DNA of 64,000 bases, taken from Polynucleobacter necessarius (GTDB lineage: Bacteria > Pseudomonadota > Gammaproteobacteria > Burkholderiales > Burkholderiaceae). The stretch covers positions 1,786,263-1,850,262 of the forward strand of contig NZ_LT606951.1 in NCBI RefSeq assembly GCF_900095205.1, given 5' to 3'. Every line of letters starts with the position of its first letter. Positions within the stretch are counted from its first letter, which is position 1. Below, piece after piece: positions 40,539 through 50,887 of this stretch. The notes beneath the pieces were generated by a model that worked only from the letters and a program-made list of their open reading frames with translations, was not told the origin of the DNA and did no database searches. The translations under genes and the position numbers were made by a program.

Positions 40539-41766
40539 CAAAACCATCTAAAGCCTTGCAGTTAGCGCAAGAGCAAATTTCAGACCTTGATTCACAATTA
40601 CTCAAGCGAAAATTAAGAGCGACGGAATCCCCTTGTGATACAAAAGCTTTAGTTGAGGGACGAGAACTAAAAACATTTTGCAGCAACGACTATCTTGGAT
40701 TAGCGAATCATCCTGATTTAATCGCAGCTCTTGCTGAAGGTGGGGAAAAATATGGAGTTGGCAGTGGCGCCTCCCATTTAATTAGCGGCCACAGCATCGC
40801 CCATGAGATTCTTGAAAAAAACTGGCAGCATTTCAGGCGAACCACGTTTCAAATCCACGCGCTTTTTTAGTACTGGATACCTTGCGAATATTACTGCCAT
40901 CACATCTTTAGCAAGACTTGCACCTCAAGGATCCGCTAGCATTTATTCAGCAAATCTAAATCATGCATCCCTAATTGATGACATTCGTTTGGCTGCAGCT
41001 CAGACAAAAGCAAGCGTTAACCTATTTGACCATGCTGAACTCAATGTATTAAATGAATCGCTTAGGGCAAATAAAAACCCCCTAAAGATGATTGTCACCG
41101 ATGGCGTCTTTAGTATGGATGGTGACTTAGCTCCCGTTAAGCAATTATTGGAGCTAGCGCAACAGTACGACGCATTGCTATTAGATGACGCGCATGGTTT
41201 TAGCGTACTAGGGAAAAATGGTCACGGCATTCTAGAGCAAGAGAATGTTTTCTCTGACCGCATTGTGTATGTCGGTACGCTTAGAAAAGCTGCTGGAGTT
41301 AGCGGCGCCTTTGTTTGCGCGGAGCAAACTTTGATTGAATGGCTTAATCCAAAAAGGGTGTCCTTTTATTTACAGTACAGCCACACCACCAGTAATAGCG
41401 CACACTCTTTCAAAGAGTTTAGAAATCATTCATGAACATGAAGGAATAAGTCGGCGCACCCAATTAAATCAGTTAATTCAGATATGGCAGGATGAGATGC
41501 ATTTTGCTCAATGGGAAAAAGTACCCTCATGCACCGCTATTCAGTCCGTAATTTTGGGTAGCAATGCTAATGCATTATTAGCGGCCAAGTTATTGGATGA
41601 AGCCGGTTATTGGATCCCCGCTATTCGTCCACCCACAGTACCTAAAGGAAGTGCTAGGTTACGTATTACATTTTCGGCTAATCATACTGAAACGGATTTA
41701 CGCCTACTCATCATGACTCTACAAAAAATTGAGCAAGCAGTCATTCAAAGAGCAACTCATGAATAA
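40535..41766 (+). pseudogene. bioF: 8-amino-7-oxononanoate synthase, three frameshifts
   Basis: Starts at ATG 40535, overlapping bioA by four bases. Frame changes: a run of seven A at 40815-40821 (HEILEK then LAAFQANHVSNPRA one frame over, one A missing); six T at 40863-40868 (one T missing before FSTGYLANITAI); and one extra base near 41345 (IEWL-N instead of LIQKGCPFIYSTATPP). The rest of the PLP-dependent fold, including VTDGVFSMDGDLAP and LLLDDAHGFSVLG, is recognisable. The lysine motif stretch VYVGTLRKAAGVSG lies between lesions two and three. Would condense pimeloyl thioester with alanine. Confidence 0.9.
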
Positions 41767-42481
41767 GCCCAGGGGATTTTTTGTGGCAGGCACTGATACC
41801 GAGGTTGGTAAAACTTTGGTAACTGGTGCTCTCATTCTGAAATTACGTGAACAAGAAATCAATGCCGTTGGTTTTAAGCCTGTAGTTGCTGGCACCTATA
41901 CCAATTCGGATGGAGAGGTATTGAATGAAGATGTAGAAACATTACGGATAGCATCAAACCTCAATTCCGGTGAATTGAATATCTGTCCTTATGTATTACA
42001 TACACCTGCAGCACCCCATCTAGTGGCTATTCAACAAGGTTTGTCATTAAAAATAGCTGTGATGATTGAGGCCTTTCAAAACATTCAAAAGCTGACAGAT
42101 TGCGTGGTGGTTGAAGGTGCCGGTGGCTTGCTCGTTCCCATAAATGATCATGAAGATTTGGGTAGTTTTGCCAAGAAAATTAATTTACCGATCATCCTAG
42201 TAGTGGGCATGAAATTGGGCTGCATTAATCATGCCCTCCTTACCTATGAAGCCATTCAGGCTCGTAATTTGAGGCTTGCGGGATGGCTAGCAAACTCCTT
42301 ATCCGAAGAAATGTCTTTGCTGCAAGAAGAAAATCTTGAGACCCTAAAAAATAGAATCTCCGCGCCCTTTTTAGAATGCGTTCCACCTCTGCCCAATGAA
42401 CTGCGTAAGCCGCCTAATAGCCCATATTCCATTGAAGCACTCAATTTTGCTGCACAGCACATTCAACCACCGAAGAGTTAA
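41759..42481 (+). CDS. bioD: dethiobiotin synthetase
   Basis: 240 residues from ATG 41759, which overlaps the bioF end by 8 bases. P-loop FVAGTDTEVGKTLVTGAL, GFKPVVAG and VVEGAGGLLVPIND match BioD. It makes dethiobiotin from 7,8-diaminononanoate using CO2 and ATP. It is the only undamaged gene in the locus; its substrate supply (BioF, BioA) and follow-up enzyme (BioB) are lost here, so it is probably functionless or not yet hit. Confidence 0.92.
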   Translation: MNKPRGFFVAGTDTEVGKTLVTGALILKLREQEINAVGFKPVVAGTYTNSDGEVLNEDVETLRIASNLNSGELNICPYVLHTPAAPHLVAIQQGLSLKIAVMIEAFQNIQKLTDCVVVEGAGGLLVPINDHEDLGSFAKKINLPIILVVGMKLGCINHALLTYEAIQARNLRLAGWLANSLSEEMSLLQEENLETLKNRISAPFLECVPPLPNELRKPPNSPYSIEALNFAAQHIQPPKS

Positions 42482-42540
42482 TTGATTGAAATTTCCTCAA
42501 AAAAGAGGCAAATTAAAAGACTTTCGGATAAGATGAAGAC

Positions 42541-43845
42541 ATGCATTTAATCCCAGAAATTACTGATTCCACAGAAGCCATTCAGGAAATTCGACGCAAT
42601 ATTCATGCGCATCCCGAACCGCGTTTCGAAGAAAACTGCACTTCAGATCTAGTAGCAGAAGCACTTTCTAGCTGGGGTATTACTGTTTATCGCGGTATGG
42701 GTAAAACCGGTGTCGTTGGTCGCTTAGATGGTGACCTAGGCCCAGGCAAGATGATTGGCCTTCGCGCGGATATGGATGCACTGCCATTGCAAGAACACAA
42801 CAACTTTGCTCATGCTTCAAAAAATCCAGGAAAAATGCATGCTTGTGGGCACGATAGTCATACCGCAATGCTATTGGATGCCGCCCAATATTTATCCAAT
42901 CATCGGGACTTTAAAGGCACAGTGATTTTTATTTTCCAGCCGGCTGAAGAGGGCGGTGCAGGCGCTAAAGAGATGATTAATGATGGTCTTTTCAAAGATT
43001 TCCCATGCGACGCAGTGTTTGGATTGCATAACTGGCCGGGCTTAGCAGAAGACCATTTTGGTGTAACGCCTGGTCCAATGATGGCCTCAAGCAATGCTTT
43101 TGAAATTACCATCAAAGGTAAAGGTGGGCATGCAGCCTTACCTCACAATAGCGCCGATCCAGTATTAACCGGAGCACAAGTAGTGATTGCATTACAAAGC
43201 ATCATCACGCGTAATAAACGCCCTGTAGATGCCGCCGTTTTATCTATTACTCAATTCCATACAGGCGAAACAAGCAATGTCATTCCTGATAGCGCCTTTA
43301 TCGGTGGCACAGTACGGACATTCACCCTAGATGTCTTGGATTTGATTGAACAACGCCTTCGAAAAATTGCTCACAGTATTGCGAATGCTTTTGATTGTCA
43401 GGCAAAAATTTCTTTCCATAGAAGCTACCCGCCACTGATAAACCATGACAATGAAGTTCTGTTTGCCACTGAGGTCATGAGTGAATTGGTTGGCAAACAA
43501 AATGTGAATGCCTCCATCGATCCTACGATGGGCGCTGAAGACTTTGCATTTATGTTGCTAGAGAAACCGGGTTGCTATGTGTTTTTAGGTAATGGCGATG
43601 GTGATCATCGCTCGGTAGGACACGGTATGGGACCATGTCATTTACATAACCCTTCTTATGATTTCAATGATGCATTGATTCCAGTAGGTGTGAGTTATTG
43701 GGTCAAACTAGCTCAACGCTTCCTAGAAAAAACTAATCTTTTTGATTTAATTCAATTAAGAGTTTGTAAATTTGGCTGGACGTTTTTCCATAAACGCAGC
43801 CATTCCCTCTTTCTGATCATTGGTTCCAAGGCATGCATGAAATAG
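42541..43845 (+). CDS. M20 family amidohydrolase (hippurate hydrolase-like), likely extended by stop loss
   Basis: 434 residues. M20D signatures: IRRNIHAHPEPRFEE, GLRADMDALPL, HACGHDSHTAML, FQPAEEGGAGAKEM and FGLHNWPGL supply metal ligands. The catalytic core is intact. Homologues end at about residue 396 (WVKLAQRFLEK); here the frame continues about 37 residues into the opposite strand of the enoyl-CoA hydratase. At 43727-43732 there are six A; seven would give GAA AAA AAC TAA and the expected end, so one A was probably lost. Would hydrolyse N-acyl or N-aminoacyl bonds; substrate unknown. Confidence 0.85.
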   Translation: MHLIPEITDSTEAIQEIRRNIHAHPEPRFEENCTSDLVAEALSSWGITVYRGMGKTGVVGRLDGDLGPGKMIGLRADMDALPLQEHNNFAHASKNPGKMHACGHDSHTAMLLDAAQYLSNHRDFKGTVIFIFQPAEEGGAGAKEMINDGLFKDFPCDAVFGLHNWPGLAEDHFGVTPGPMMASSNAFEITIKGKGGHAALPHNSADPVLTGAQVVIALQSIITRNKRPVDAAVLSITQFHTGETSNVIPDSAFIGGTVRTFTLDVLDLIEQRLRKIAHSIANAFDCQAKISFHRSYPPLINHDNEVLFATEVMSELVGKQNVNASIDPTMGAEDFAFMLLEKPGCYVFLGNGDGDHRSVGHGMGPCHLHNPSYDFNDALIPVGVSYWVKLAQRFLEKTNLFDLIQLRVCKFGWTFFHKRSHSLFLIIGSKACMK

Positions 43846-44534
43846 GCGACGCTCAAAATGAATGCCTTCAGATAAGGTAGTTTCATAAGCAGTATTAATA
43901 CTCTCTTTCACCATCATCGCAGTCAATAAAGGCATCTCTGCATTGCCTTTGGCAATTGCCTTCACTTCTTTTAGCAAATCTGCTTGTGGGAAGATGCGTG
44001 CTACCAAGCCCGAACGTTCAGCCTCGGTAGCATCCATCATGCGACTGGTCAAAGCCAAGTCCATTGCCTTAGCTTTTGATATTGCACGAGATAAACGTTG
44101 CGTACCGCCAGCACCCGGAATAATTCCTAACTTCACTTCAGGCTGAGCAAATTTAGCGTTGTCGGCAGCCATGATGGTGTCACACATCATCGCCAACTCA
44201 CAACCACCACCCAAAGCGTAACCAGAAACAGCAGCAATTACGGGCTTGCGAACTTTCTTGATCTCTTCCCAATTACGAGTGATAAAGTCGCCACGATAAA
44301 CATCTTTCAATCCATATTTCGCCATCAAGGCAATATCAGCGCCGGCAGCAAATGCTTTCTCGCTACCAGTAATGATGATGCATCCAATATTGTCATCCGC
44401 ATCAAAAGCCAGCAAAGCGGCGCCAAGCTCTTCCATTAGCTGATCATTTAATGCATTCACTACTTCGGGACGATTCAAAAAGTGATTGTGGCAACCTTGC
44501 CGTCTACTTCAGTCAAAATTGTTTTGTAGCCCAT
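43756..44534 (-). pseudogene. enoyl-CoA hydratase/isomerase family, frameshift near the N-terminus
   Basis: From ATG 44534 the frame reads MGYKTILTEVDGKVATIT and then shifts. The run of five T (44477-44481) should be three to join ..ITLNRPEVVNALND. The remaining 240 codons carry the crotonase motifs: KAFAAGADIALMA (oxyanion hole), GYALGGGCELAMMCD, EVKLGIIPGAGGTQRL with the catalytic glutamates, and a normal end RPAKFTNS. A TTG at 44478 could restart, but would lack the first beta strand. Intact members hydrate 2-enoyl-CoA in fatty acid oxidation. Confidence 0.82.
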
Positions 44535-44561
44535 TCATTTCTTTCGGTAATTAATATTGAA

Positions 44562-45692
44562 TTAACGTGGAAGCAGTAACCACATTCTGCCATTTTGTTT
44601 CATGCGACCAGCCATCTCCCCAGCAGAATCTCCTGATCCCCAATAGTAATCTGCTCTTACGCCACCTACAATTGCCTTACCCGTATCCTGTGCCATGACT
44701 AACTTTTGCAAAGGCTGACTGCTCAGCGGTTTAGTTGTGGCCAAAAATACTGGCGCCCCTAATGGCAAAGCCTGTAAATCCACTGCAATACTGCATTCAC
44801 TTGTTAGCGAAACACCAAGAGCTCCATTAGGACCTAAATCCGCCGCTACGTTTCCTGGTAACGCTTTGAAGAAAACAAATCGTGGATTAGCGTTGAGCAT
44901 TTCATTTACTTGACTAGGGTTACGTTTGGCCCATTGCGATATACCCTGCATCGTCGCTTCACTACGAGTAATTTCTTTACGATCTAATAGCCATTGTGCA
45001 AACGATTTAAAGGGTTGACCATTAGTTCCTGCATACCCAAGACGCAAAGTGCGGCCATCTTCAAGCCGAATTTTTCCAGAGCCTTGAATTTGCATAAACG
45101 CTGCGACGACAGGATCTTGTACCCACGCAATCTCAGACCCCTGCAAAATGCCAGAGCTCATCAGGTCGGCACGGCTTGGGCCAGGATTAGGTTTCGATTT
45201 GCGCCATGCATTAGGATAACCATATAGCGGAACGCTATAAGAAGATGTTCGAGTAAGCGACCCATTCATTACGGGCTCGTAATAACCAGTAATTAAGCCA
45301 GTATCACTTCCAGAGCTAGCACGAATTTCATAAGCCTGAAAATTACTCTCAAAGTATTTGCGGATAGACTGCCCATCACGACTAGAGACATTACCCGCCT
45401 GAGCGCATACCAACCGCCAATTTACTTCACTATTTTTCTTGCGTAAGGCATCGCAACTTTTTAACCAAGCTGGCCATGCCTGAGTCAGGTCATCTTCCTG
45501 CCATCCCGGCAATGCTTGCCAGGAAACCGCACTAAAACTTGCAATAGGGGAACTATAGTTGGATGGTGAGGCGCCCGACCCGCTTGAACGGTAACCAGCA
45601 CTCCGAGTAGGTGGCGCAGAGCATCCACTAATTAAACTAGCTAACAGGATAAGGAATACACTTGTTAGGAATAATTTATATTTAAAAATCAT
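44562..45692 (-). CDS. mltA: membrane-bound lytic murein transglycosylase A
   Basis: 376 residues from ATG 45692; a TTG nine bases earlier is less likely. Lipoprotein signal peptide ending in the lipobox ASLISGC, so the mature protein is outer-membrane anchored. MltA domain with LITGYYEPVMNGS and FMQIQGSGKIRLEDG, and the C-terminal 3D domain ending VMAQDTGKAIVGGVRADYYWG with the conserved aspartates. It cleaves glycan strands with formation of 1,6-anhydromuramic ends. Its ATG shares bases with the start of the small plus-strand ORF. Confidence 0.93.
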   Translation of the reverse strand: MIFKYKLFLTSVFLILLASLISGCSAPPTRSAGYRSSGSGASPSNYSSPIASFSAVSWQALPGWQEDDLTQAWPAWLKSCDALRKKNSEVNWRLVCAQAGNVSSRDGQSIRKYFESNFQAYEIRASSGSDTGLITGYYEPVMNGSLTRTSSYSVPLYGYPNAWRKSKPNPGPSRADLMSSGILQGSEIAWVQDPVVAAFMQIQGSGKIRLEDGRTLRLGYAGTNGQPFKSFAQWLLDRKEITRSEATMQGISQWAKRNPSQVNEMLNANPRFVFFKALPGNVAADLGPNGALGVSLTSECSIAVDLQALPLGAPVFLATTKPLSSQPLQKLVMAQDTGKAIVGGVRADYYWGSGDSAGEMAGRMKQNGRMWLLLPR

Positions 45693-45804
45693 GATTGCCA
45701 ATCTACTTGATGAATACCCAATGCTACTGTTTGCTTTTGAAGGCGCTGTTGCCTTAGGGCTTTTATTATTTATCGTCCTTTGGACAGGAAAAGGCAGAAA
45801 ATAG
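45691..45804 (+). CDS. possible 37-residue membrane protein
   Basis: ATG 45691 to TAG 45804: MIANLLDEYPMLLFAFEGAV then ALGLLLFIVLWTGKGRK. It has a single hydrophobic helix and a positively charged C-terminus, as expected for an inner-membrane microprotein. It fills the gap between mltA (divergent, start codons overlapping at CATG) and apaG (convergent) almost exactly. No clear ribosome binding site. I do not recognise the family; it could also be chance reading of the mltA promoter. Confidence 0.45.
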   Translation: MIANLLDEYPMLLFAFEGAVALGLLLFIVLWTGKGRK

Positions 45805-45822
45805 AGTTTATGAAGCCTCGTA

Positions 45823-46197
45823 TTAATGCAAAGTACGAGGCATCACTAGAGCAAACTCTGGGATTGGAGCCTGAAAGAACTGAGCGTCTTCAGTTACGCA
45901 GAAGTACCCCCCCCGCATCGTCCCGGCAGGAGTAGGCAAAGTAGCCCAACCGGTGTACTCAAAATGCTCTCCCGAGCGAAGCAATGGTTGCTGCCCAACC
46001 ACCCCTAAACCTCGCACTTCCTGGACATCATTATCCCCATCGGTAATGAACCAATGGCGTGCAATCAGCTGAATGCTGGCAGTTCCTGTATTCCGGATGG
46101 TGACGGTATAGGCAAAGGCAAATTGGCGATTATCGGGGTCGGATTGCTCCGGAAGGTACTGGGCTTTGACCGTAATGCTCATTTCGTGAGGATTCAT
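45823..46197 (-). CDS. apaG: ApaG protein
   Basis: 124 residues from ATG 46197, the usual family length; an in-frame ATG at 46215 would add six. ITVKAQYLPEQSDPDNRQFAF, AYTVTIRNTG and MRGGYFCVTEDAQFFQAPIPEF are the conserved stretches of this fibronectin type III-like fold. ApaG is associated with cation tolerance and binds nucleotides in some species; its molecular role is not settled. Divergent from rpe, with only about 50 bases between them. Confidence 0.92.
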   Translation of the reverse strand: MNPHEMSITVKAQYLPEQSDPDNRQFAFAYTVTIRNTGTASIQLIARHWFITDGDNDVQEVRGLGVVGQQPLLRSGEHFEYTGWATLPTPAGTMRGGYFCVTEDAQFFQAPIPEFALVMPRTLH

Positions 46198-46246
46198 GGT
46201 CGAATTCTGCTCCATCCTAAGGTCAACTGCAAGCTAGAATCTAGGG

Positions 46247-46972
46247 ATGGAAAGTCAAAAATCATCCACAAATAGTCAATTTGTCATTGCTCCATCTATT
46301 TTGTCTGCCGACTTCGCCTGTCTAGGCAAGGAAGTTCAGGACGTTTTACAAGCTGGGGCTGACTGGATTCACTTTGATGTGATGGATAACCACTATGTGC
46401 CCAATCTTACAATTGGCCCCTTAGTCTGTGAGGCTATTCGTCCTTATGCGAATAAAAATGGTAAGTCCGCCATGATTGACGTGCACCTGATGATTGAGCC
46501 AGTCGATCGGATTGTTCCTGATTTTGCCAAGGCGGGAGCTGATTTAATCAGCTTTCACCCTGAGGCGAGTCCTCACGTTAATCGCACATTGAATTTAATT
46601 CGTGATCAAGGCTGTCAAACGGGTTTAGTACTAAATCCAGCGACACCACTCGATCATCTAGATCACACTTTGGAATTGCTTGATTTGGTATTACTCATGT
46701 CAGTCAATCCAGGATTTGGCGGTCAATCATTTATTCCAAGCACTCTCAATAAGATTGCTCAAGTACGCGAGCGCTTAGATCGTTATCAAGCCGAGACTGG
46801 TCGGCACATTCGTCTAGAAGTAGATGGTGGCATTAAGACTGACAATATTGCAGCAGTTGCACAAGCAGGGGCTGATACTTTTGTTGCAGGTTCAGCAATA
46901 TACGGACAAGATAACTACGCGGAAGTGATTGCAGGAATGCGCACTGAACTTGGAAAGTCAGGAAGATCGTAA
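46247..46972 (+). CDS. rpe: ribulose-phosphate 3-epimerase
   Basis: 241 residues, TIM barrel. [46 protein letters not shown] and [11 protein letters not shown] carry the metal-binding His and catalytic Asp residues. Interconverts ribulose 5-phosphate and xylulose 5-phosphate. The stop overlaps the trpE start (TAATG), so tryptophan genes are co-transcribed. In several related genera a gph phosphatase gene follows rpe; here it does not. Confidence 0.96.
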   Translation: MESQKSSTNSQFVIAPSILSADFACLGKEVQDVLQAGADWIHFDVMDNHYVPNLTIGPLVCEAIRPYANKNGKSAMIDVHLMIEPVDRIVPDFAKAGADLISFHPEASPHVNRTLNLIRDQGCQTGLVLNPATPLDHLDHTLELLDLVLLMSVNPGFGGQSFIPSTLNKIAQVRERLDRYQAETGRHIRLEVDGGIKTDNIAAVAQAGADTFVAGSAIYGQDNYAEVIAGMRTELGKSGRS

Positions 46973-48477
46973 TGCAACGTGAAGAATTTACTGCCCTAGC
47001 TAAACAGGGCTTCAATCGCATTCCTCTTGTTAAAGAAGTGCTAGCAGATCTGGAAACCCCACTATCGCTTTACGTCAAACTTAGTCAGGCATTTGGCAAG
47101 AAAAATACTTACTTATTGGAATCCGTATTAGGCGGAGAACGTTTTGGGCGCTTTTCCTTTATCGGCCTGCCAGCACGAACAATTGTGAGGACAGTAGGTA
47201 CTCCTAACTCACCAATCAATGAAGTTGTCACCGATGGAAAAGTCGTAGAAAGCAATACCGATAACCCTCTCGACTTTGTAGATGCATATTTCAATCGTTT
47301 TAAAGTTGCGTTACAACCTGGCATACCACGCTTTTGTGGTGGTCTTGCAGGGTACTTTGGTTATGACACGGTTCGTTATATAGAATCACGCTTAGCCAAT
47401 CATCAACTGCCAGATGAATTAGGCGTTCCAGACATTCAACTCATGTTGACGGAAGAATTGGCAGTCATTGATAACGTTGCTGGAAAAATCTACTTTATTA
47501 TTTATGCAGATCCTAGTACTCCAGATGGATTTGAGAAGGCGCAAGATCGCTTAAAAGAATTACTCAAATGCCTTGCTAAACCAGCGCAAATGCCGCCCTC
47601 TTTACCGAGTACCAAGACCGATCTAATTCGTAAGTTTGAAGCGGCAGATTTTGAACAAGCAGTCCTAAAAACCAAAGAATATATTTTGGCTGGTGATTGT
47701 ATGCAAGTGGTGATTGGTCAACGTATAAGTAAGCCATTTACCGATTCACCATTGGCACTCTACCGTGCATTACGCTCACTTAATCCTTCGCCCTATATGT
47801 ACTTCTATGACTTTGGGGACATGCAAATCATTGGCTCATCTCCAGAGATATTAGTGCGTCAAGAAAAATGGGCTGCAGAGAAGATTGTGACGATACGCCC
47901 TCTAGCAGGCACGCGGCCCCGTGGTGCAAACCCCGAGGAAGATGAGCGTCTTGCTAAAGAGCTTTTAGCCGATCCCAAAGAGATCGCTGAGCACGTAATG
48001 CTGATTGATTTAGCGCGCAACGATGTAGGTCGAATTGCTAAAACTGGCTCAGTCAAAGTGACGGACTCCATGTCTATTGAAAAGTACTCTCATGTTCAGC
48101 ATATTGTTAGCTCTGTTGAGGGCGATCTTTTAAACAATATGAGCAATATGGATGTACTTCGAGCAATATTTCCAGCGGGAACTTTATCGGGTGCCCCCAA
48201 AATTCGGGCAATGGAAATTATCGATGAGATGGAAATTGTGAAACGCGGTGTATATGGAGGCGCAGTCGGTTATCTCTCATTTTCAGGAGATATGGATGTA
48301 GCAATTGCTATTCGTACAGGAGTTATCCGCAATGGGGTACTGCATTCTCAAGCTGGGGCTGGTGTAGTAGCAGATTCAGACCCAACAGCCGAATGGAAAG
48401 AAACGGAAGCTAAAGCGCGCGCAGTTTTGACCGCAGCCGATCTAGTACAAGGAGGACTCGATGCTCCTAATGATTGA
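46972..48477 (+). CDS. trpE: anthranilate synthase component I
   Basis: 501 residues. Chorismate-binding domain with [34 protein letters not shown], and [20 protein letters not shown]. The N-terminal regulatory domain includes [18 protein letters not shown], which resembles the LLES tryptophan feedback element. With TrpG it makes anthranilate from chorismate and glutamine. Overlaps trpG by 17 bases. No leader peptide or attenuator is visible because it abuts rpe. Confidence 0.97.
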   Translation: MQREEFTALAKQGFNRIPLVKEVLADLETPLSLYVKLSQAFGKKNTYLLESVLGGERFGRFSFIGLPARTIVRTVGTPNSPINEVVTDGKVVESNTDNPLDFVDAYFNRFKVALQPGIPRFCGGLAGYFGYDTVRYIESRLANHQLPDELGVPDIQLMLTEELAVIDNVAGKIYFIIYADPSTPDGFEKAQDRLKELLKCLAKPAQMPPSLPSTKTDLIRKFEAADFEQAVLKTKEYILAGDCMQVVIGQRISKPFTDSPLALYRALRSLNPSPYMYFYDFGDMQIIGSSPEILVRQEKWAAEKIVTIRPLAGTRPRGANPEEDERLAKELLADPKEIAEHVMLIDLARNDVGRIAKTGSVKVTDSMSIEKYSHVQHIVSSVEGDLLNNMSNMDVLRAIFPAGTLSGAPKIRAMEIIDEMEIVKRGVYGGAVGYLSFSGDMDVAIAIRTGVIRNGVLHSQAGAGVVADSDPTAEWKETEAKARAVLTAADLVQGGLDAPND

Positions 48478-49027
48478 TAACTATGACTCGTTTACTTATA
48501 ACCTCGTACAGTATTTTGCTGAACTAGGTGAAGAGGTAAAAGTCTTTCGCAATGATGAAATTACTGTAGAGGACATTGCTAAGCTCAATCCTGCTCGCAT
48601 CTGCATCTCTCCAGGCCCATGCAGTCCTGCTGAGGCTGGCATTTCTGTTGAAACCATCAAGCGTTATGCTGGTCAAATTCCGATTCTTGGTGTTTGCTTA
48701 GGGCACCAAGCCATTGGCGAGGCATTCGGCGGCAGGGTGATTCGCGCACAGAAAGTGATACATGGCAAAACAGATAGCATTCATCACACTGGTGTGGGCG
48801 TATTTAAAAATTTACCCGATCCATTCAAGGTAACTCGCTACCACTCATTGGCGATTGAGAAAAGCTCATTACCCCCTTCCCTAGAAGTTACTGCAACATC
48901 TTCCAATGGAGAAATCATGGGTGTACGCCATCGCGAACTTGCTGTAGAGGGCGTGCAATTTCATCCCGAATCGATTCTTTCCGAGCATGGACATGCCCTG
49001 CTCAAGAATTTTTTGCAAAATAATTAA
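48461..49027 (+). CDS. trpG: anthranilate/aminodeoxychorismate synthase glutamine amidotransferase component
   Basis: 188 residues, class I amidotransferase. Catalytic triad visible: Cys in [17 protein letters not shown], His and Glu in [15 protein letters not shown]-terminal [22 protein letters not shown] is canonical. Supplies ammonia to TrpE and possibly also PabB. Starts inside the trpE 3' end. Confidence 0.97.
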   Translation: MLLMIDNYDSFTYNLVQYFAELGEEVKVFRNDEITVEDIAKLNPARICISPGPCSPAEAGISVETIKRYAGQIPILGVCLGHQAIGEAFGGRVIRAQKVIHGKTDSIHHTGVGVFKNLPDPFKVTRYHSLAIEKSSLPPSLEVTATSSNGEIMGVRHRELAVEGVQFHPESILSEHGHALLKNFLQNN

Positions 49028-49047
49028 ACCGTTTAATCACGAACGAT

Positions 49048-50073
49048 ATGCCAATTACCCCTCAAGAAGCCCTACAACGTTGTATTGAACACCGCGAACT
49101 CTTTCATGACGAAATGACAGATATGATGCGTCTGATCATGAGTGGTGAAATGGCACCCGAATTAGTTGCCGGTTTGTTGGTAGCATTGCGCACCAAAAAA
49201 GAAACTGTTGGGGAAGTTGCTGCTGCCGCACAAGTGATGCGTGAATTTGCAACATCAGTACATGTAGATGACCGCAGTCATTTAGTTGACGTCGTAGGCA
49301 CTGGTGGAGATGGAGCGCATACTTTTAACATCTCAACAGCTGCGATGTTTGTTGCTGCGGGTGCTGGCGCCAAGATCGCTAAACATGGTAACCGTAGTGT
49401 GAGCAGTAAATCAGGGAGCGCCGATGTTTTAGAAGCGCTAGGGGTCAATCTAGCACTTTCTGCTGATCAAGTAGCTCGCTGTATATTAACTGTTGGCGCA
49501 GGATTTATGTTCGCCCCAAATCATCGCCCGGCGATGAAGAATGTAGTGCCCATCCGTAAACAGCTAGGCGTTAGGACTATATTTAATATCCTAGGCCCTC
49601 TCACCAATCCTGCTGATGCCAAACGTATTTTGATGGGCGTGTTTCATCCTGACCTAGTAGGCATTCAGGCACGGGTATTGCAGGCTTTAGGAATGGAACA
49701 TGCTTTGGTAGTCTACGGCCGCGATGGTCTTGATGAGATTTCTCTAGAGGGCCCAACTCTAGTTGGCGAGCTCAAAGATGGCGTAGTACATGAATATGAA
49801 ATTCATCCTCAGGACTTTGGTTTAACTCCAGCTCCAACCAATAATTTTAAAGTGGCTAATGCTGAGGAGTCTAAAAAAATAGTGTTAGATGTTCTCAATG
49901 GCCTGCCAGGGCCAGCAAGTGACATCGTCTGCCTAAATGCCGGAGCTACGCTATATGTGGCTGGTGTGGCCAAAGATATTGCTAGCGGTATTGTGTTGGC
50001 TAGAGAGGCCATTACTTCTGGAGCAGCACTTCATAAAGTAGACGAATTTGTTGCAGCAACTCAATCTAAATAA
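49048..50073 (+). CDS. trpD: anthranilate phosphoribosyltransferase
   Basis: 341 residues. PRPP-binding [38 protein letters not shown] and [22 protein letters not shown] are present. Joins anthranilate to phosphoribosyl pyrophosphate. Follows trpG by 20 bases and precedes trpC by 10 bases. Confidence 0.97.
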   Translation: MPITPQEALQRCIEHRELFHDEMTDMMRLIMSGEMAPELVAGLLVALRTKKETVGEVAAAAQVMREFATSVHVDDRSHLVDVVGTGGDGAHTFNISTAAMFVAAGAGAKIAKHGNRSVSSKSGSADVLEALGVNLALSADQVARCILTVGAGFMFAPNHRPAMKNVVPIRKQLGVRTIFNILGPLTNPADAKRILMGVFHPDLVGIQARVLQALGMEHALVVYGRDGLDEISLEGPTLVGELKDGVVHEYEIHPQDFGLTPAPTNNFKVANAEESKKIVLDVLNGLPGPASDIVCLNAGATLYVAGVAKDIASGIVLAREAITSGAALHKVDEFVAATQSK

Positions 50074-50083
50074 ATCATTATTC

Positions 50084-50887
50084 ATGAGCGATATCCTCGA
50101 TAAAATTGTTGCAACCAAAAAGATTGAGATTGCTAGCTGCCTGCAGCATTTATCACTCGCCAATCAACACGAGCAGGCAGAAGCCAATAATCAAGATGCC
50201 CCCCTAAAGCCAAGAGGCTTTATTCGTGCAATTGAAGATAAAATTTCTGCTGGCAAAGCAGGAGTCATTACAGAAATTAAAAAGGCGAGTCCAAGCAAAG
50301 GAATTTTGCGTGAAAACTTTGTACCTGCCGAGATAGCAAAAGCTTACGAGAAACATGGTGCTGCTTGTTTATCAGTTTTAACCGATGTTCATTATTTCCA
50401 AGGTTGTAATGCCTACCTCCAACAAGCTCGCTCTGCATGCGACATCCCAGCATTGCGCAAGGATTTCACAATAGATCCTTATCAGGTCTATGAAGCACGT
50501 GCAATTGGTGCCGACGCCATCTTATTAATTGTGGCTTGTTTAGAACTGAATCAAATGAAGGAGCTTGAGGCATGCGCCCACGAATTAGGCCTGGATGTTC
50601 TTGTAGAAGTTCACAATGCTCCAGAATTAGAGCAAGCTCTGGAACTCAAAACATCTCTGCTTGGAATCAATAATCGCAATCTTAAAACCTTTGAGGTAAC
50701 GCTACAAACCACCCTCTCACTTCTGTCTATGATTCCAAGCAATAAAACCTTGGTAACTGAGTCCGGGATCCTGAACCGTGCAGATGTAGAACTCATGCGT
50801 AAAAATCAAATAAATGCATTCCTTGTGGGCGAGGCATTTATGCGCGCCGCCAATCCAGGCGAGGCGCTCAGTGAGCTGTTTTCTTAG
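50084..50887 (+). CDS. trpC: indole-3-glycerol-phosphate synthase
   Basis: 267 residues from ATG 50084 ([17 protein letters not shown]); the open frame extends 12 codons earlier but overlaps trpD. TIM barrel motifs [53 protein letters not shown] and LVTESGIL are present. Last gene of the rpe-trpEGDC operon. Its last 20 bases overlap a convergent membrane-protein gene. Confidence 0.96.
   Translation: MSDILDKIVATKKIEIASCLQHLSLANQHEQAEANNQDAPLKPRGFIRAIEDKISAGKAGVITEIKKASPSKGILRENFVPAEIAKAYEKHGAACLSVLTDVHYFQGCNAYLQQARSACDIPALRKDFTIDPYQVYEARAIGADAILLIVACLELNQMKELEACAHELGLDVLVEVHNAPELEQALELKTSLLGINNRNLKTFEVTLQTTLSLLSMIPSNKTLVTESGILNRADVELMRKNQINAFLVGEAFMRAANPGEALSELFS

Noticed and set aside
42482..42540. 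Weak hairpin CCTC-AAAAAA-GAGG after bioD
   Set aside because: Short arms and no T-run; not enough to call a terminator.
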